64,000 bases of DNA from Hyphomicrobiales bacterium (GCA_900466005.1 UEGQ01000007.1:186001-250000); one strand, 5' to 3'; positions 1-10,752 are shown, counted from the stretch's first letter. The notes: generated by a model not told the origin, from the letters alone. Numbers and translations are program-made.

Positions 1-422
1 TCCGTAAGCTCGACGAGATCCTCGCTTCGGAAGCCCAGGGCTATTCGAAGAAGGAACGCCTCAACCTCGAGCGCGAACGCGAAAAGCTGAACAAGGCTCT
101 CGGCGGTATCCGCGATATGGGCGGCACCCCGGACCTGATGTTCATCATCGACACCAACAAGGAGAAGATCGCAATCGATGAAGCCAAGCGCCTGGGTATC
201 CCGGTCGTTGCCATCATCGACTCGAACTGCGATCCGGACCAGATCGACTACGCGATCCCCGGCAACGACGACGCCTCGCGCGCCATTGCTCTCTACTGCG
301 ACCTGATTGCCCGCGCGGCGATCGACGGTATCGCACGTCAGCAGGGTGCGTCCGGTCGTGACATCGGCGCCTCTGCCGAAGCCCCGATCGAGCCGGCGCT
401 CGAAGACGAAGCCGGCGCCTGA
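1..422 (+). CDS. rpsB: 30S ribosomal protein S2, 3' part
   Basis: This is the C-terminal part of ribosomal protein S2, open at the left window edge; about 140 residues are present and the reading frame begins at base 3. The stretch containing [11 protein letters not shown] and the following [20 protein letters not shown] are hallmark S2 segments of the globular domain that binds the 30S head-body junction. An acidic, alanine-rich tail follows, typical of alphaproteobacterial S2. It is followed by tsf after a 264-bp gap holding a hairpin, the usual rpsB-tsf order. Confidence 0.97.
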   Translation, partial: RKLDEILASEAQGYSKKERLNLEREREKLNKALGGIRDMGGTPDLMFIIDTNKEKIAIDEAKRLGIPVVAIIDSNCDPDQIDYAIPGNDDASRAIALYCDLIARAAIDGIARQQGASGRDIGASAEAPIEPALEDEAGA

Positions 423-431
423 CGATGGCGA

Positions 432-464
432 GCGGCGGAGCCCTTTCGGTCTTCGCCGCGTTTT
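432..464 (+). terminator. Hairpin after rpsB, possible attenuator before tsf
   Basis: A 9-bp stem (GCGGCGGAG pairing with CTTCGCCGC, one G-U pair) encloses a 10-base loop and is followed by GTTTTCC. It lies 10 bases after the rpsB stop. This is either a terminator or a partial terminator that sets the rpsB to tsf transcript ratio. The T-run is short, so efficiency is uncertain. Confidence 0.5.
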
Positions 465-686
465 CCTGATACGGGACGGGGCCGCTCTCAGCGATGCTGT
501 TGGCGGCCTGTTCCTTTGCGGCGCGGACGTTTCGAACTCGCCGCCGCGATAGTCACCAGAGTTTATTATCGTGATGGCGCTGCTTCATCACGTTGTCATA
601 CTTCCGGGTACAGTTCGTGCCCCAAACAGGGCGCCCTCCGTCGTTTCGGGGGCGGGCGCACCGCTTGAACCGACAAGAGGCAAACA

Positions 687-1613
687 ATGACCGAGATCAC
701 TGCTGCAATGGTGAAGGAACTGCGCGAAAAGACCGGCGCAGGCATGATGGATTGCAAGAAGGCGCTCGCCGAGACCAACGGCGACATGGAAGCCGCCATC
801 GACTGGCTGCGCGCCAAGGGCATCGCGAAGGCCGACAAGAAGTCCGGCCGTACCGCAGCGGAAGGTCTCGTCGGCATCGCCGGCGCCGGCACCAAGGCCG
901 TCGTCGTCGAAATCAACTCCGAGACCGACTTCGTCGCCCGCAACGACGCCTTCCAGGACCTCGTTCGCGGCGTTGCCGGCGTTGCGCTTTCGACCGACGG
1001 CTCGGTTGACGCGATTGCCGCCGCCACCTACCCGGCAACCGGCAAGTCTGTCGCCGAAAGCCTGAAGGACGCGATCGCCACCATCGGCGAAAACATGACG
1101 CTGCGTCGCGCGACCCTGCTCTCCGTCGAAGACGGCGTCGTCGCCACCTACATCCACAACGCCGTCGCCGATGGTCTCGGTAAGCTCGGCGTTCTGGTCG
1201 CGCTGAAGTCGACCGGCAACAAGGACGCGCTGAACGCCATCGGCCGCCAGGTCGCCATGCACATCGCTGCCACCAACCCGCTCGCCATCCGCGCCGAGGA
1301 AGTCGACGCCGCTGTTGCCGAACGCGAACGCAACGTCTTCATCGAGCAGTCGCGCGCTTCCGGCAAGCCGGACAACATCATCGAGAAGATGGTCGAAGGC
1401 CGCATGCGCAAGTTCTTCGAGGAAGTCGCGCTGCTCTCGCAGGCCTTCGTCATCAATCCCGATCTGACGGTCGGCGCTGCGATCAAGGAAGCCGAGAAGG
1501 AAGTCGGCGCTCCGATCGAAGTCACCGGCATGGCTCGTCTGCTGCTCGGCGAGGGCGTCGAGAAGGAAGCGACCGACTTCGCCGCCGAAGTCGCAGCCGC
1601 CGCCAAGGGCTGA
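687..1613 (+). CDS. tsf: Elongation factor Ts
   Basis: This is the guanine-nucleotide exchange factor for EF-Tu in the cytoplasm; 308 residues, normal length. The N-terminal UBA-like domain carries [16 protein letters not shown] and the core domain begins with [15 protein letters not shown], both diagnostic. The ATG start has AAGAGG about 8 bases upstream. It lies between rpsB and pyrH, the standard bacterial order, and is probably co-expressed with S2. Nothing is unusual in the sequence. Confidence 0.98.
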   Translation: MTEITAAMVKELREKTGAGMMDCKKALAETNGDMEAAIDWLRAKGIAKADKKSGRTAAEGLVGIAGAGTKAVVVEINSETDFVARNDAFQDLVRGVAGVALSTDGSVDAIAAATYPATGKSVAESLKDAIATIGENMTLRRATLLSVEDGVVATYIHNAVADGLGKLGVLVALKSTGNKDALNAIGRQVAMHIAATNPLAIRAEEVDAAVAERERNVFIEQSRASGKPDNIIEKMVEGRMRKFFEEVALLSQAFVINPDLTVGAAIKEAEKEVGAPIEVTGMARLLLGEGVEKEATDFAAEVAAAAKG

Positions 1614-1644
1614 TCGGCGCTTTCGTCCTTCATTGGAAAAACAT

Positions 1645-1670
1645 GGGCATCGCGTGACAACGCGATGCCC
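1645..1670 (+). terminator. Perfect hairpin between tsf and pyrH
   Basis: An 11-bp perfect stem (GGGCATCGCGT / ACGCGATGCCC) with a GACA tetraloop lies 31 bases after the tsf stop and 37 bases before pyrH. Only TT follows, so it may be an mRNA 3'-end stabiliser or weak terminator rather than a full intrinsic terminator. Confidence 0.5.
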
Positions 1671-1707
1671 TTCGTGTATCCGGCATCTAGTCATTCAAGG
1701 AGCGATC

Positions 1708-2430
1708 ATGTCTTCCGCACCTCTCTACAAACGCGTTCTTCTGAAGGCCTCGGGCGAAGCCCTGATGGGCAGCCAGGGTTTTGGTATCGACGTGGCGGTC
1801 GCGGACCGTATTGCCTCCGATATCGCCGAAGCGCGGGCCATGGGTGTGGAGGTCGGCGTCGTGGTCGGCGGAGGCAACATCTTCCGGGGTGTCGCGGTGG
1901 CCTCCAAGGGTGGAGACCGGGTGACCGGCGACCACATGGGGATGCTTGCGACCGTCATCAACGCTCTGGCGCTCGCAACCTCGCTGCGCAAGCTCGAGAT
2001 CGACACGGTGGTGCTCTCGGCCATCGCCATGCCCGAAATCTGCGAGAGCTTCTCGCAGCGTGCGACGCTCTACCATCTCTCGCTCGGTCGCGTCGTGATC
2101 TTCGCAGGCGGCACGGGCAACCCCTTCTTCACGACCGATTCGGCGGCTGCGCTTCGTGCCGCCGAGATGGGTGCGGAGGCGATCTTCAAGGGAACCCAGG
2201 TCGACGGCATTTATTCGGCCGATCCGAAGAAGGATCCGACCGCCACCCGCTTCGAAAAACTTACCCATGACGAGGTTCTGCAGAAGGGCCTCGCTGTGAT
2301 GGACGTCGCCGCCGTCGCGCTGGCGCGCGAGAACCACATTCCGATCATCGTCTTCTCCATCCACGAAAAGGGCGGGTTCCGTGACATCCTCGCCGGTGGC
2401 GGCAGGAAGACGGTTGTTTCCGATACCTGA
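1708..2430 (+). CDS. pyrH: UMP kinase
   Basis: Phosphorylates UMP to UDP in pyrimidine nucleotide synthesis; hexameric cytosolic amino-acid-kinase fold enzyme, 240 residues. Motifs seen are [11 protein letters not shown] near the N-terminus (phosphate loop), [11 protein letters not shown] and [17 protein letters not shown] (nucleotide and UMP binding). The frame stays open upstream to 1633, but the ATG at 1708 follows AAGGAG with good spacing and matches the family start ([13 protein letters not shown]). It sits in the tsf-pyrH-frr cluster. Confidence 0.97.
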   Translation: MSSAPLYKRVLLKASGEALMGSQGFGIDVAVADRIASDIAEARAMGVEVGVVVGGGNIFRGVAVASKGGDRVTGDHMGMLATVINALALATSLRKLEIDTVVLSAIAMPEICESFSQRATLYHLSLGRVVIFAGGTGNPFFTTDSAAALRAAEMGAEAIFKGTQVDGIYSADPKKDPTATRFEKLTHDEVLQKGLAVMDVAAVALARENHIPIIVFSIHEKGGFRDILAGGGRKTVVSDT

Positions 2431-2488
2431 AACGCCCGGGGCATTCTTTCTCCAGGCCGCCGGCCATATCGACTACAGGAGTATCATC

Positions 2489-3049
2489 ATGACTGCAGAG
2501 GTTGATCTCAACGATCTGAAGCGCCGCATGGAAGGCGCGATCAACGCGTTCAAGCACGATATAGCGTCGCTGCGTACCGGGCGCGCTTCGTCCAACCTGC
2601 TCGACCCGGTCCAGGTGGAAGCCTACGGCTCGCGGGTGCCCCTCAATCAGGTGGCCAACATCACCGTCCCGGAGCCGCGCATGCTCGGCGTATCCGTCTG
2701 GGACAAGTCGATGGTCGGCGCCGTCGATCGGGCGATCCGCGAATCGAATCTCGGCCTCAATCCGATCATCGACGGTCAGAACCTGCGCATTCCGCTGCCG
2801 GAATTGAACGAGGAACGCCGCAAGTCTCTGGTCAAGATCGCCCACGATTATGCGGAGAAGGCGAAGGTCGCCGTTCGCCACGTGCGTCGCGACGGTATGG
2901 ACGGCCTTAAAAAGGCCGAGAAGGACGGCGTTATCGGTCAGGACGAGAGCCGTGCGCAGTCGGACAAGGTCCAAAAGATGACCGACGATACTATTTCTGA
3001 GGTCGACCGCTTGCTCGCGGAGAAGGAAAAGGAAATCATGCAGGTCTGA
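2489..3049 (+). CDS. frr: Ribosome recycling factor
   Basis: Acts with EF-G to split post-termination ribosomes. At 186 residues it is the normal length. It shows the three-helix-bundle signature including [15 protein letters not shown] and the C-terminal [14 protein letters not shown] region. The frame is open further upstream (from 2381, overlapping pyrH), but the ATG at 2489 has an ACAGGAG-type ribosome site and matches the family N-terminus. It follows pyrH by 58 bases and precedes uppS. Confidence 0.97.
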   Translation: MTAEVDLNDLKRRMEGAINAFKHDIASLRTGRASSNLLDPVQVEAYGSRVPLNQVANITVPEPRMLGVSVWDKSMVGAVDRAIRESNLGLNPIIDGQNLRIPLPELNEERRKSLVKIAHDYAEKAKVAVRHVRRDGMDGLKKAEKDGVIGQDESRAQSDKVQKMTDDTISEVDRLLAEKEKEIMQV

Positions 3050-3101
3050 GGACGCCGGGCGCGTCCCCTGTCGTCCTGCCGAACGGAGAACCGGATCGAA
3101 C

Positions 3102-3845
3102 ATGTCCATATCCGAGAGCCGCGCTGCCCCGCAGCATGTTGCGATCATCATGGATGGCAACGGCCGTTGGGCAAACGCGCGCGGCCTTCCGCGGGCGGTC
3201 GGTCACCGCAAGGGGGTCGAAGCAGTCCGGGAGGTCGTTCAGGCCGCCGCCGATGCGGAGATCAAGTATCTGACGCTCTTTGCCTTTTCCTCTGAGAACT
3301 GGCGGCGCCCTCAGGCGGAGGTCAATGATCTGTTCGGGCTTTTGAAGACCTTCGTCCAGCGCGACCTTGCCGAACTTCATCGCAAGGGCGTCCGCATCAG
3401 GGTGATTGGCGACCGCGTGCACCTGCGCGACGACATCCGCCTGCTTCTGCTCGAGGCGGAAGAGACGACGCGCGCCAATGGTGCGCTGACCTTGATCATC
3501 GCGTTCAACTACGGCTCCCGCGACGAGATCGCGCGAGCCTGCGCGGGGATCGCTGCAGACGTCCAGGCCGGCCGTCTGCAGCCTTCGGACATCGACGCGC
3601 AGATGATCAACGACCGGCTGGACACAGCCGGCATTCCCGATCCGGACCTCGTCATCCGCACCAGCGGCGAGGAGCGGCTCTCCAATTTCCTGCTTTGGCA
3701 GGCGGCCTATGCGGAGCTGATGTTCGTGCCGGAATACTGGCCCGATTTCACCCGTGAAATCTTCTTTTCAGCACTCGATCGCTATGCGGCGCGCGACCGG
3801 CGATTTGGCGGGCTGTCGGCCACGCCCGTGGCTGTGAGCTCGTAA
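3102..3845 (+). CDS. uppS: Di-trans,poly-cis-undecaprenyl diphosphate synthase
   Basis: cis-Prenyltransferase that extends farnesyl-PP with isopentenyl-PP to the C55 lipid carrier for peptidoglycan and LPS. The 247 residues carry the catalytic [10 protein letters not shown] motif (Asp about residue 18), [13 protein letters not shown] in the substrate tunnel, and the C-terminal [19 protein letters not shown] and PDF(T) segments. The start follows a purine-rich GGAGAA. The cdsA start lies 2 bases after its stop, so the two are probably translationally coupled. Confidence 0.97.
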   Translation: MSISESRAAPQHVAIIMDGNGRWANARGLPRAVGHRKGVEAVREVVQAAADAEIKYLTLFAFSSENWRRPQAEVNDLFGLLKTFVQRDLAELHRKGVRIRVIGDRVHLRDDIRLLLLEAEETTRANGALTLIIAFNYGSRDEIARACAGIAADVQAGRLQPSDIDAQMINDRLDTAGIPDPDLVIRTSGEERLSNFLLWQAAYAELMFVPEYWPDFTREIFFSALDRYAARDRRFGGLSATPVAVSS

Positions 3846-3847
3846 CG

Positions 3848-4681
3848 ATGGCCCAAGAACTCCGTCTTCGCATTTATTCGGCAATTGTCCTTGCCGCGAT
3901 CGTGCTGGCCGCGACCTGGATCGGAGGTCTGGCGTTTCGCATCGTCGCCTCGGTGATCGGCCTGCTCGTCTACTACGAGTGGTCGATGATGACAGGACTC
4001 GCAGAAAAGAGCGTGCGCGGCAACGCCTGGGGATGGTTCTCCGTCGTGGCGGTTACGGCGACGCTGCTGCTGACCTCGGGCGAGATGACGGTTCCGCTTT
4101 TCGCCGGCCTGGTGCTGACGGCGGCACTGCCGGCAATCGCAGGGCGCTGGAGCTGGTGGCAGCCCGGCGGCATATTCTATGCGGGCCTGAGCGCGATCTC
4201 GCTGTCGGCGATCCGCGGCGAGGATTCGCTCGGCTTCACGGCCATGCTCTTCGTCTTCGCGGTCGTCTGGGGTACGGATATCCTCGCCTATTTCGTCGGC
4301 CGGGCGCTCGGCGGACCAAAGCTCGCGCCCAAGATATCACCCGGCAAGACCTGGTCCGGTGCCATCGGCGGCACGGTAGCGGGTGTTGCGGGAGGAATTG
4401 CCGTCGCGCTCGCCTATTTCCAGAGCGTCGCGCTGTGGGTGCCGGCCGTCGCCTTTGCGCTCTCGGTGTCGAGCCAGATCGGAGATCTCTTCGAGTCCTT
4501 CATAAAGCGTCGCTTCGGCGTGAAGGATTCCGGACGGATCATTCCGGGACACGGCGGCATCATGGACCGCGTCGACGGACTTGTTTTTGCCTGTTTTTCG
4601 GCTTTCCTTCTGGCTGTCGGCTATTCGGCGGTCACCGGCGCCGGAATAGAATCGCTCGGCGGCTTCCTGCTCGGCCTCTGA
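3848..4681 (+). CDS. cdsA: Phosphatidate cytidylyltransferase
   Basis: Integral membrane enzyme making CDP-diacylglycerol from phosphatidate and CTP, the branch point of phospholipid synthesis. It has 277 residues and about seven to eight hydrophobic segments. The C-terminal CDS signature is present as SSQIGDLFESFIKRR, GVKDSGRIIPGHGG and MDRVD. It starts 2 bases after uppS, the usual uppS-cdsA pair, and rseP follows 24 bases later. Confidence 0.96.
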   Translation: MAQELRLRIYSAIVLAAIVLAATWIGGLAFRIVASVIGLLVYYEWSMMTGLAEKSVRGNAWGWFSVVAVTATLLLTSGEMTVPLFAGLVLTAALPAIAGRWSWWQPGGIFYAGLSAISLSAIRGEDSLGFTAMLFVFAVVWGTDILAYFVGRALGGPKLAPKISPGKTWSGAIGGTVAGVAGGIAVALAYFQSVALWVPAVAFALSVSSQIGDLFESFIKRRFGVKDSGRIIPGHGGIMDRVDGLVFACFSAFLLAVGYSAVTGAGIESLGGFLLGL

Positions 4682-4705
4682 CGCAAACCATCAAAGGGAG
4701 CGGAA

Positions 4706-5836
4706 ATGGATCAGATCACGGCGTTTTTTGGGTTCCTCACGGGCTATATCCTGCCCTATGTGATCATCCTGTCTCTGCTCGTCTTCGTGCATGAGATGGG
4801 TCACTATCTCGCAGGGCGCTGGTCCGGCATCCGCATTCTCGCCTTTTCCGTCGGCTTCGGACCGGAGCTCGTGGGCTTCACCGACAAGCACGGCACGCGC
4901 TGGAAGATTTCCGCGATCCCGCTCGGCGGCTATGTTCGCTTCTTCGGCGACGCGGACGCGGCGAGCCGTCCGGGCGGGGAACTGGAAGGCCTGAGCCCGG
5001 CGGAGCGCGAACAGACGCTCGCCGGCGCGCGGCTGTGGAAACGGGCGGTCACCGTCGCCGCCGGGCCGATCGCCAATTTCCTGCTCGCGATCGTCATCTT
5101 CGCGGCGATCTTCGGCGCCTACGGCAAGCCGGTCGCCGATCCGGTGGTCGCCGAAGTCAAGGCGGAGAGCGCAGCCGAGGCCGCGGGTGTCAGGCCGGGC
5201 GACCTGCTGATCGCCCTCGACGGTTCCAAGGTGGAGACGTTTGATGACGTCGTCCGCTACATCACCATGCGGCCGGAAATCCCGGTCGTCGTGACCGTCA
5301 AGCGTGGCGAGAGCCTTCTCGATCTCGAAATGGTGCCGCGCCGGACGGTGACGACCGACCGCTTCGGCAACAAGATGGAAGTCGGCCAGATCGGCATCGT
5401 CACCAACAAGGACAGCGGCAATTTCCGTATCGAGCCGCTGTCGCCGTTGCAGGCCGTGGGCGAGGGCTTCCGCCAGACCTGGCACATCGTCACAGGAACC
5501 GTCGATTATATCGGGAACATGTTCGCGGGACGGATGAATGCCGATCAGCTCGGCGGGCCGGTGAGGGTCGTGCAGGCATCCGGCCAGATGGCGTCCCTCG
5601 GCGTTCTGGCTCTCCTCAATCTTGCGGCCGTATTGTCCGTTTCTCTTGGACTGTTGAATTTGATGCCAGTTCCGGTCCTTGACGGAGGCCATCTGGTGCT
5701 CTACGCGCTTGAGGCCCTGCGTGGGAAACCGGTCGGGGCGGCGGCCCAGGAGATCGCCTTCCGGATCGGTTTGGCGATGATCCTGTCGCTGATGGTTTTC
5801 GCGACGTGGAACGACATCAGCCGGCTGATCGGATGA
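4706..5836 (+). CDS. rseP: Site-2 zinc metalloprotease RseP
   Basis: Inner-membrane intramembrane protease of the M50 family, which in characterised bacteria cleaves anti-sigma factors in the envelope-stress cascade and remnant signal peptides. Of 376 residues, the first membrane segment holds the zinc motif HEMGH (residues 29-33). A PDZ domain follows at about 125-200 (AGVRPGDLLIALDG), and the third zinc ligand lies in LMPVPVLDGGHL near residue 320. RBS is AAGGGAGCGG. Upstream of bamA, the conserved cdsA-rseP-bamA order. Its substrate here is not known. Confidence 0.95.
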   Translation: MDQITAFFGFLTGYILPYVIILSLLVFVHEMGHYLAGRWSGIRILAFSVGFGPELVGFTDKHGTRWKISAIPLGGYVRFFGDADAASRPGGELEGLSPAEREQTLAGARLWKRAVTVAAGPIANFLLAIVIFAAIFGAYGKPVADPVVAEVKAESAAEAAGVRPGDLLIALDGSKVETFDDVVRYITMRPEIPVVVTVKRGESLLDLEMVPRRTVTTDRFGNKMEVGQIGIVTNKDSGNFRIEPLSPLQAVGEGFRQTWHIVTGTVDYIGNMFAGRMNADQLGGPVRVVQASGQMASLGVLALLNLAAVLSVSLGLLNLMPVPVLDGGHLVLYALEALRGKPVGAAAQEIAFRIGLAMILSLMVFATWNDISRLIG

Positions 5837-6029
5837 GGCCGTCTTGAAAGGTAAGATACGATTTGTTTACGATGATTCAAACTCGTAGTGGCGATTGGGT
5901 CACGGATACAAACGAAGTAAATAGAAATTAACGTCCACACTTGCTTGTAGGGTAAAACCCGTTAAAACCACTCACGGGCCGGAGTCGGCATACGGCTGCG
6001 GGACATTGGGAAGAAGGTTGGAAATACAC

Positions 6030-8360
6030 ATGAAGGCTGGTTCAAAGTTTTTGAACGCAGTATCGGCGGTCGCTCTGTCTGCTGGTGTTGTTTCATCTGG
6101 CGCAGGCGTTGCCTTTCTCGCATCGGCGGTTGTTGCCGAAGCGGCGGTCATTCAGCGTATCGATGTCCGGGGTGCCCAGCGGGTCGGCGTCGAGGCCGTG
6201 CGTTCCAACATCACCATCAAGCCGGGCAAGAGCTTCTCGAATGCGGATATCGATGAATCCGTGAAGCGCCTTTACGAGACCGGCTTCTTCTCGGACGTCC
6301 GTATTTCCGTTTCCGGCGGAACGCTTGTGGTTTCCGTCGTGGAAAACAAGCTGGTCAATCAGGTGGTCTTCAACGGCAACCGGAAGATCAAGGACGACAA
6401 GCTGCAGACGGTCGTGCAGACCCAGGCGCTCGGTCCCTACAGCGAGAGCCTGATCGCAGCCGACATCCAGCGCATCAAGGAAGCCTATTCCGCGATCGGT
6501 CGCAGCGATGTCGAGGTGACGACCCAGGTCGCCGAAGTCGGCGAGGGGCGCGTCAATCTCGCCTTCGTGATCAATGAAGGTGAGCGCACCAAGATTTCCC
6601 AGATCAATTTCGTCGGCAATCAGGCCTACAGCGACGGCCGTCTGGCTGCGGTCATCCAGACGAAGCGTTCGAACATGCTGTCGTTCCTGACCCGTCGTGA
6701 CGTCTACAACGAGGACAAGCTGCGCGCCGACGAAGAGGCGCTGCGCCAGTTCTATTACAATCACGGTTATGCCGACTTCCGCGTCGTTTCCTCGGATGTG
6801 TCTCTGAACGAGGCAGGCAACGAGTACACGATCACGCTGACGGTCGACGAAGGTGAGCGCTACAAGTTCGGCGACATCAACGTCGAGTCGACCGTCGAGG
6901 GCGTCGATGGCGAAGAGCTGAAGCGCTATGTCGAGTCGCGCACCGGCGACACCTACAGCGCCAAGGATGTCCAGAAGTCGATGGAAGCGATCTCGCGTCG
7001 CGTCTCGTCGGAAGGCTATCCGTTTGCTCGTGTCGTTCCGCGCGGCGACCGCAATTTCGAAAACAACACGATCGGCGTGACCTATCTCGTCGACCAGGGC
7101 GAGCGCGCCTACGTCGAGCGCATCGAGATCCGCGGCAACACCCGGACGCGTGACTATGTCATCCGTCGCGAGTTCGACATCAGTGAAGGCGACGCCTTCA
7201 ACCAGGAAACCATCTCGGCGGCCAAGCGCCGTCTCGAAGCGCTCGGGTACTTCACGACGGTCAATATCTCGACCGCGCCGGGCAGCGCTCCCGACCGCGT
7301 CGTCGTCGTCGTGGAAGTCGAAGATCAGCCGACCGGTTCGTTCGGGATCGGCGCCGGCTACTCGGTCGGTGGTGACGGCTTCGTCCTGGAAGCTTCGATC
7401 GAAGAAAAGAACTTCCTCGGTCGCGGCCAGTTCATCCGTCTGGCGGCTGGTGGCGGCTTTGACGATGCCCGCAGCTACAACTTCTCCTTCACGGAGCCGT
7501 ACTTCCTCGGTTACCGTCTCGCGGCCGGCTTCGATCTCTTCAAGAGCTCGACCAGCAGCAATGATAACTATGATTACGACGAGCAGGGCGGTACCGTTCG
7601 CGTGACCGCGCCGATCACCGAAGATCTGGCGACGACGCTGAAGTACACCTACAAGGAAATCGACTACAGTGCGAGCGGTAGCGATTACGCAGCGCTTTCG
7701 GCGCCCTACCAGGATCTGGTGGACGGTAGCCCGTGGAAGCAGTCGATCATCGGCAATACCTGGGTCTACAACACGCTGGATGATCGCATCATCGCGCGTG
7801 AAGGCATGTACCTGAACGTCACGCAGGAATATGCGGGTCTCGGCGGCGATTCCGACTTCTACAAGATCTACGGCCGCTTCCGTTACTTCCACAGTCTGTC
7901 CGACGAGATGGACATCATCGGTTCGGTCTCGCTCGGTGGTGGCCATGTGGTCTCGACCGACGGATCGCTCAAGGTCTTCGACCAGTTCATGATCGGCGGT
8001 AAGGATCTGCGTGGCTTCGAAAGCAGTGGTATCGGCCCGCGCATGGCAAACGGCGATGCGCTCGGCGGCACGACCTACTTCACGGCTTCGGCTGAGGCGA
8101 GCTTCCCGATGCCGGGCATCCCGCAGGACTTCAACCTGCGCGGCGCGGTGTTCGCCGACGCCGGTACGCTCTACGGCAACGACGTTGCCAACAGCGCCGG
8201 TGCTGTCGGAACGGATATGTCGTGGCGCGCTTCCGTCGGTGCCGGCATCGTCTGGGTGTCGCCCTTCGGTCCGTTGCGCTTCGACTATGCTGTCCCGGTC
8301 GTCAAGGAAGACTTCGACAAGGTTCAGAACTTCCGCTTCAGCATGGCGAACCAGTTCTGA
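6030..8360 (+). CDS. bamA: Outer membrane protein assembly factor BamA
   Basis: Central Omp85 component of the BAM complex that inserts beta-barrel proteins into the outer membrane; 776 residues. A signal peptide (MKAGSKF start, cleaved near VVAEA-AVIQRI) is followed by five POTRA repeats spanning roughly residues 30-430 and a C-terminal 16-strand barrel ending in the aromatic motif NFRFSMANQF. The barrel contains FMIGGKDLRGFESSGIGPR, resembling the conserved lid-loop RGF region. The frame also permits a TTG at 6006, but the ATG at 6030 gives the better signal peptide. The 193-bp gap upstream suggests its own promoter. Confidence 0.96.
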   Translation: MKAGSKFLNAVSAVALSAGVVSSGAGVAFLASAVVAEAAVIQRIDVRGAQRVGVEAVRSNITIKPGKSFSNADIDESVKRLYETGFFSDVRISVSGGTLVVSVVENKLVNQVVFNGNRKIKDDKLQTVVQTQALGPYSESLIAADIQRIKEAYSAIGRSDVEVTTQVAEVGEGRVNLAFVINEGERTKISQINFVGNQAYSDGRLAAVIQTKRSNMLSFLTRRDVYNEDKLRADEEALRQFYYNHGYADFRVVSSDVSLNEAGNEYTITLTVDEGERYKFGDINVESTVEGVDGEELKRYVESRTGDTYSAKDVQKSMEAISRRVSSEGYPFARVVPRGDRNFENNTIGVTYLVDQGERAYVERIEIRGNTRTRDYVIRREFDISEGDAFNQETISAAKRRLEALGYFTTVNISTAPGSAPDRVVVVVEVEDQPTGSFGIGAGYSVGGDGFVLEASIEEKNFLGRGQFIRLAAGGGFDDARSYNFSFTEPYFLGYRLAAGFDLFKSSTSSNDNYDYDEQGGTVRVTAPITEDLATTLKYTYKEIDYSASGSDYAALSAPYQDLVDGSPWKQSIIGNTWVYNTLDDRIIAREGMYLNVTQEYAGLGGDSDFYKIYGRFRYFHSLSDEMDIIGSVSLGGGHVVSTDGSLKVFDQFMIGGKDLRGFESSGIGPRMANGDALGGTTYFTASAEASFPMPGIPQDFNLRGAVFADAGTLYGNDVANSAGAVGTDMSWRASVGAGIVWVSPFGPLRFDYAVPVVKEDFDKVQNFRFSMANQF

Positions 8361-8410
8361 GTTGAGTGCTCCCGGACTGCAGGCAGTAATACGTTCTGGG
8401 GCTATGGCTT

Positions 8411-9475
8411 ATGGAGCATGAGTATTTCTTTCCGCCCCATGACGGCATAAGCCTCGCTTCGTTGGCTGCGCAGATCGGGGCGGAACTCGAAGACGAGAAT
8501 CACGCAGATCGACTGATCCACTCCGTTTCGCCCGTATACCGGGCGAAACGGGGGCAGATTTGTTATATCCTCTCGCGCAAGAACCGCGAGGAGCTGCAGA
8601 CCTGCGAGGCCTCCGCGATCCTGTGTGACAAGGCGCTGCGCTCTCTCGTTCCCGATCACGTTCCCGTCCTGCTGACCAAGACGCCGCACACCGCCTTTGC
8701 GATGGCGGGTGCGATCCTGCATCCGAAGGCGATGCGGCCGCTGATGACGGCCGAAAAGGCGGAGGGCATTTCGCCGGCTGCGTTTGTCGATCCGACGGCA
8801 AGGCTCGAGCCGGGTGTTGTCGTCGAGCCGATGGCAGTGATCGGCGCTCACGTCGAAATCGGCAGTGGAACGCGGATCGGAGCGGGCGCGGTGATCGGCG
8901 AGCATGTCCGCATCGGCCGCGAGTGTTCGATAGCCTCCGGGGCGACCATTCTGGCGGCGCTGATCGGCAACAACGTCATCATTCATAACGGCGCCCGCAT
9001 CGGTCAGGATGGTTTCGGCTACGCGCCGGGTCCGCGCGGCATGCTGAAGATCGTTCAGGTCGGGCGGGTCATCATTCAGGATCACGTCGAGATCGGCGCG
9101 AACACGACGATCGATCGCGGCACGATGGACGACACCGTGATCGGCGAGGGCACGAAGATCGACAATCTCGTGCAGATCGGCCACAACGTGCGGATCGGCC
9201 GTCATTGCGGCATCGTGAGCCAGGTCGGCATTGCCGGCAGCGCGAAAATCGGCGACGGCGTGATGCTCGGCGGCGCCTGCGGCGTCAACGGACACATCAC
9301 GATCGGCGACGGCGCGCAGATCGCGGCGATGAGCGGCGTTCTGGCAGACGTGCCACCCGGCGAGCGCTATGGCGGCGTGCCGGCTCGGCCGCTCAAGGAT
9401 TATCTGCGCGAGGTGGCCGCGGCGCTCGGCCAGGCGGACAGTCGCGCAAAGGAGAAAGGGGGCAAGAATGACTGA
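8411..9475 (+). CDS. lpxD: UDP-3-O-(3-hydroxyacyl)glucosamine N-acyltransferase
   Basis: Third step of lipid A synthesis, adding the N-linked hydroxyacyl chain. It has 354 residues: an N-terminal uridine-binding domain to about residue 110, then a left-handed beta-helix of hexapeptide repeats (for example [18 protein letters not shown]) and a C-terminal helix. [15 protein letters not shown] and the downstream IGHNVRIG carry the expected histidines. Its last 8 bases overlap the fabZ start, so the two are likely coupled. It follows bamA by only 50 bases. Confidence 0.96.
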   Translation: MEHEYFFPPHDGISLASLAAQIGAELEDENHADRLIHSVSPVYRAKRGQICYILSRKNREELQTCEASAILCDKALRSLVPDHVPVLLTKTPHTAFAMAGAILHPKAMRPLMTAEKAEGISPAAFVDPTARLEPGVVVEPMAVIGAHVEIGSGTRIGAGAVIGEHVRIGRECSIASGATILAALIGNNVIIHNGARIGQDGFGYAPGPRGMLKIVQVGRVIIQDHVEIGANTTIDRGTMDDTVIGEGTKIDNLVQIGHNVRIGRHCGIVSQVGIAGSAKIGDGVMLGGACGVNGHITIGDGAQIAAMSGVLADVPPGERYGGVPARPLKDYLREVAAALGQADSRAKEKGGKND

Positions 9476-9935
9476 AGACGCGAAGCCGATATTGGGTTCG
9501 GCGGATATCCTCGAGATCATGAAGCTGTTGCCCCATCGCTATCCGTTCCTGCTCGTGGACCGGATTATCGAGATCGACGGCGACAATTCCGCGATCGGCA
9601 TCAAGAACGTGACGGCGAACGAGCCACATTTCACCGGCCACTTTCCTGACGCTCCGATCATGCCGGGCGTGCTGCTGGTCGAGGGGATGGCCCAGACGGC
9701 GGGTGCGATCTGCGCGCGCAAGCAAGGCGAAGGTGGAAATCTCGTCTACTTCATGACGATCGACAACGCGCGCTTCCGTAGGCCTGTCGTTCCTGGTGAC
9801 CGCGTCGAGTTCCATGTCGTGAAGCAGAAGCAGCGCGGCAACATCTGGAAGTTCCATTGCGAGGCAAAGGTCGACGGCGCGCTTGCAGCGGAGGCCGATA
9901 TCGGTGCCATGATCATGCGCAAGGACGATAAATGA
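9468..9935 (+). CDS. fabZ: 3-hydroxyacyl-ACP dehydratase FabZ
   Basis: Hot-dog fold dehydratase of type II fatty acid synthesis, 155 residues. The catalytic His is in [14 protein letters not shown] and the catalytic Glu in [11 protein letters not shown]. The ATG lies inside the lpxD 3' end behind GGAGAAAGGGGGC, which decides the start over upstream in-frame codons. Placement between lpxD and lpxA couples supply of hydroxyacyl-ACP for lipid A with its dehydration for phospholipid. It overlaps lpxA by 4 bases. Confidence 0.97.
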   Translation: MTEDAKPILGSADILEIMKLLPHRYPFLLVDRIIEIDGDNSAIGIKNVTANEPHFTGHFPDAPIMPGVLLVEGMAQTAGAICARKQGEGGNLVYFMTIDNARFRRPVVPGDRVEFHVVKQKQRGNIWKFHCEAKVDGALAAEADIGAMIMRKDDK

Positions 9936-10747
9936 GCGGTATCGCAGCAAGCGCCGTCATCCATCCGCTCGCGGTCGTCGAGGACGGAGCGGTTGTCGGC
10001 GAAAACGTGAAGATCGGGCCATTCTGCCATGTCGGCCCGAAGGTCACGCTCGGCGACGGATGCGAGCTGCTGTCGCATGTCTCGGTGACGGGGCTTACGA
10101 CCATCGGTCGGAATGCGCGGATCTTTCCGTGCGCCGTCATCGGCGGCGAGCCGCAGAGCGTGCATCATGAGGGCGAGGAAACCACGCTCTCGATCGGCGA
10201 CAACTGCACGATGCGCGAAGGCGTGACGATGAACGCCGGCACGGTCGGCGGTGGCGGCAAGACCATCGTCGGCAACAACAACCTGTTTCTCGCCAACTCG
10301 CATGTCGCCCATGACTGCAGGCTCGGCGATCACATCATCCTGTCGAACAACGTCATGCTGGCGGGGCACGTCACGGTCGAGGACCGGGTGATCCTGGGCG
10401 GCGGATCGGCCGTGCACCAGTTCACCCGCATCGGCCGTCAGGCCTTCATCGGCGGGCTGTCGGCGGTCAGCTATGATGTCATTCCCTACGGCATGCTGAA
10501 CGGCAACCCCGGCGTGCTCGGCGGTCTGAACGTTGTCGGCATGACGCGTGCAGGCGTCGAGCGCTCGGTGATCCACCGTGTTCGTCGCGCCTTCAAGCAG
10601 ATATTCGAAGGCGAAGGCTCGGCGCGCGCCAATGCCGCCGCCATTCGCGAGGAATATCTCGATTGCCCGCAGGTGATCGAGATTCTGGACTTCATCGCCG
10701 CCGAGAGTGACCGGGCGCTTTCCTCGCCCTTCCGCGGAAAGAACTGA
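9932..10747 (+). CDS. lpxA: UDP-N-acetylglucosamine acyltransferase
   Basis: First step of lipid A synthesis, O-acylation of UDP-GlcNAc. It has 271 residues made of hexapeptide repeats (left-handed beta helix) and a helical C-terminal region. The conserved [19 protein letters not shown] segment carries the catalytic His, and [14 protein letters not shown] is also diagnostic. The ATGA junction overlaps the fabZ stop, implying translational coupling; lpxI starts 5 bases after its stop. Confidence 0.97.
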   Translation: MSGIAASAVIHPLAVVEDGAVVGENVKIGPFCHVGPKVTLGDGCELLSHVSVTGLTTIGRNARIFPCAVIGGEPQSVHHEGEETTLSIGDNCTMREGVTMNAGTVGGGGKTIVGNNNLFLANSHVAHDCRLGDHIILSNNVMLAGHVTVEDRVILGGGSAVHQFTRIGRQAFIGGLSAVSYDVIPYGMLNGNPGVLGGLNVVGMTRAGVERSVIHRVRRAFKQIFEGEGSARANAAAIREEYLDCPQVIEILDFIAAESDRALSSPFRGKN

Positions 10748-10752
10748 CGGCG

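Noticed and set aside
588-1694. Long minus-strand frame opposite tsf (and similar frames opposite pyrH, frr, rseP)
   Set aside because: Shadow of high-GC coding bias; low-complexity Asp/Gly/Arg-rich product with no family pattern, while tsf on the plus strand is unmistakable.
6093-7946. 617-residue minus-strand frame opposite bamA
   Set aside because: Antisense mirror of the bamA coding sequence with no motif and no ribosome site.
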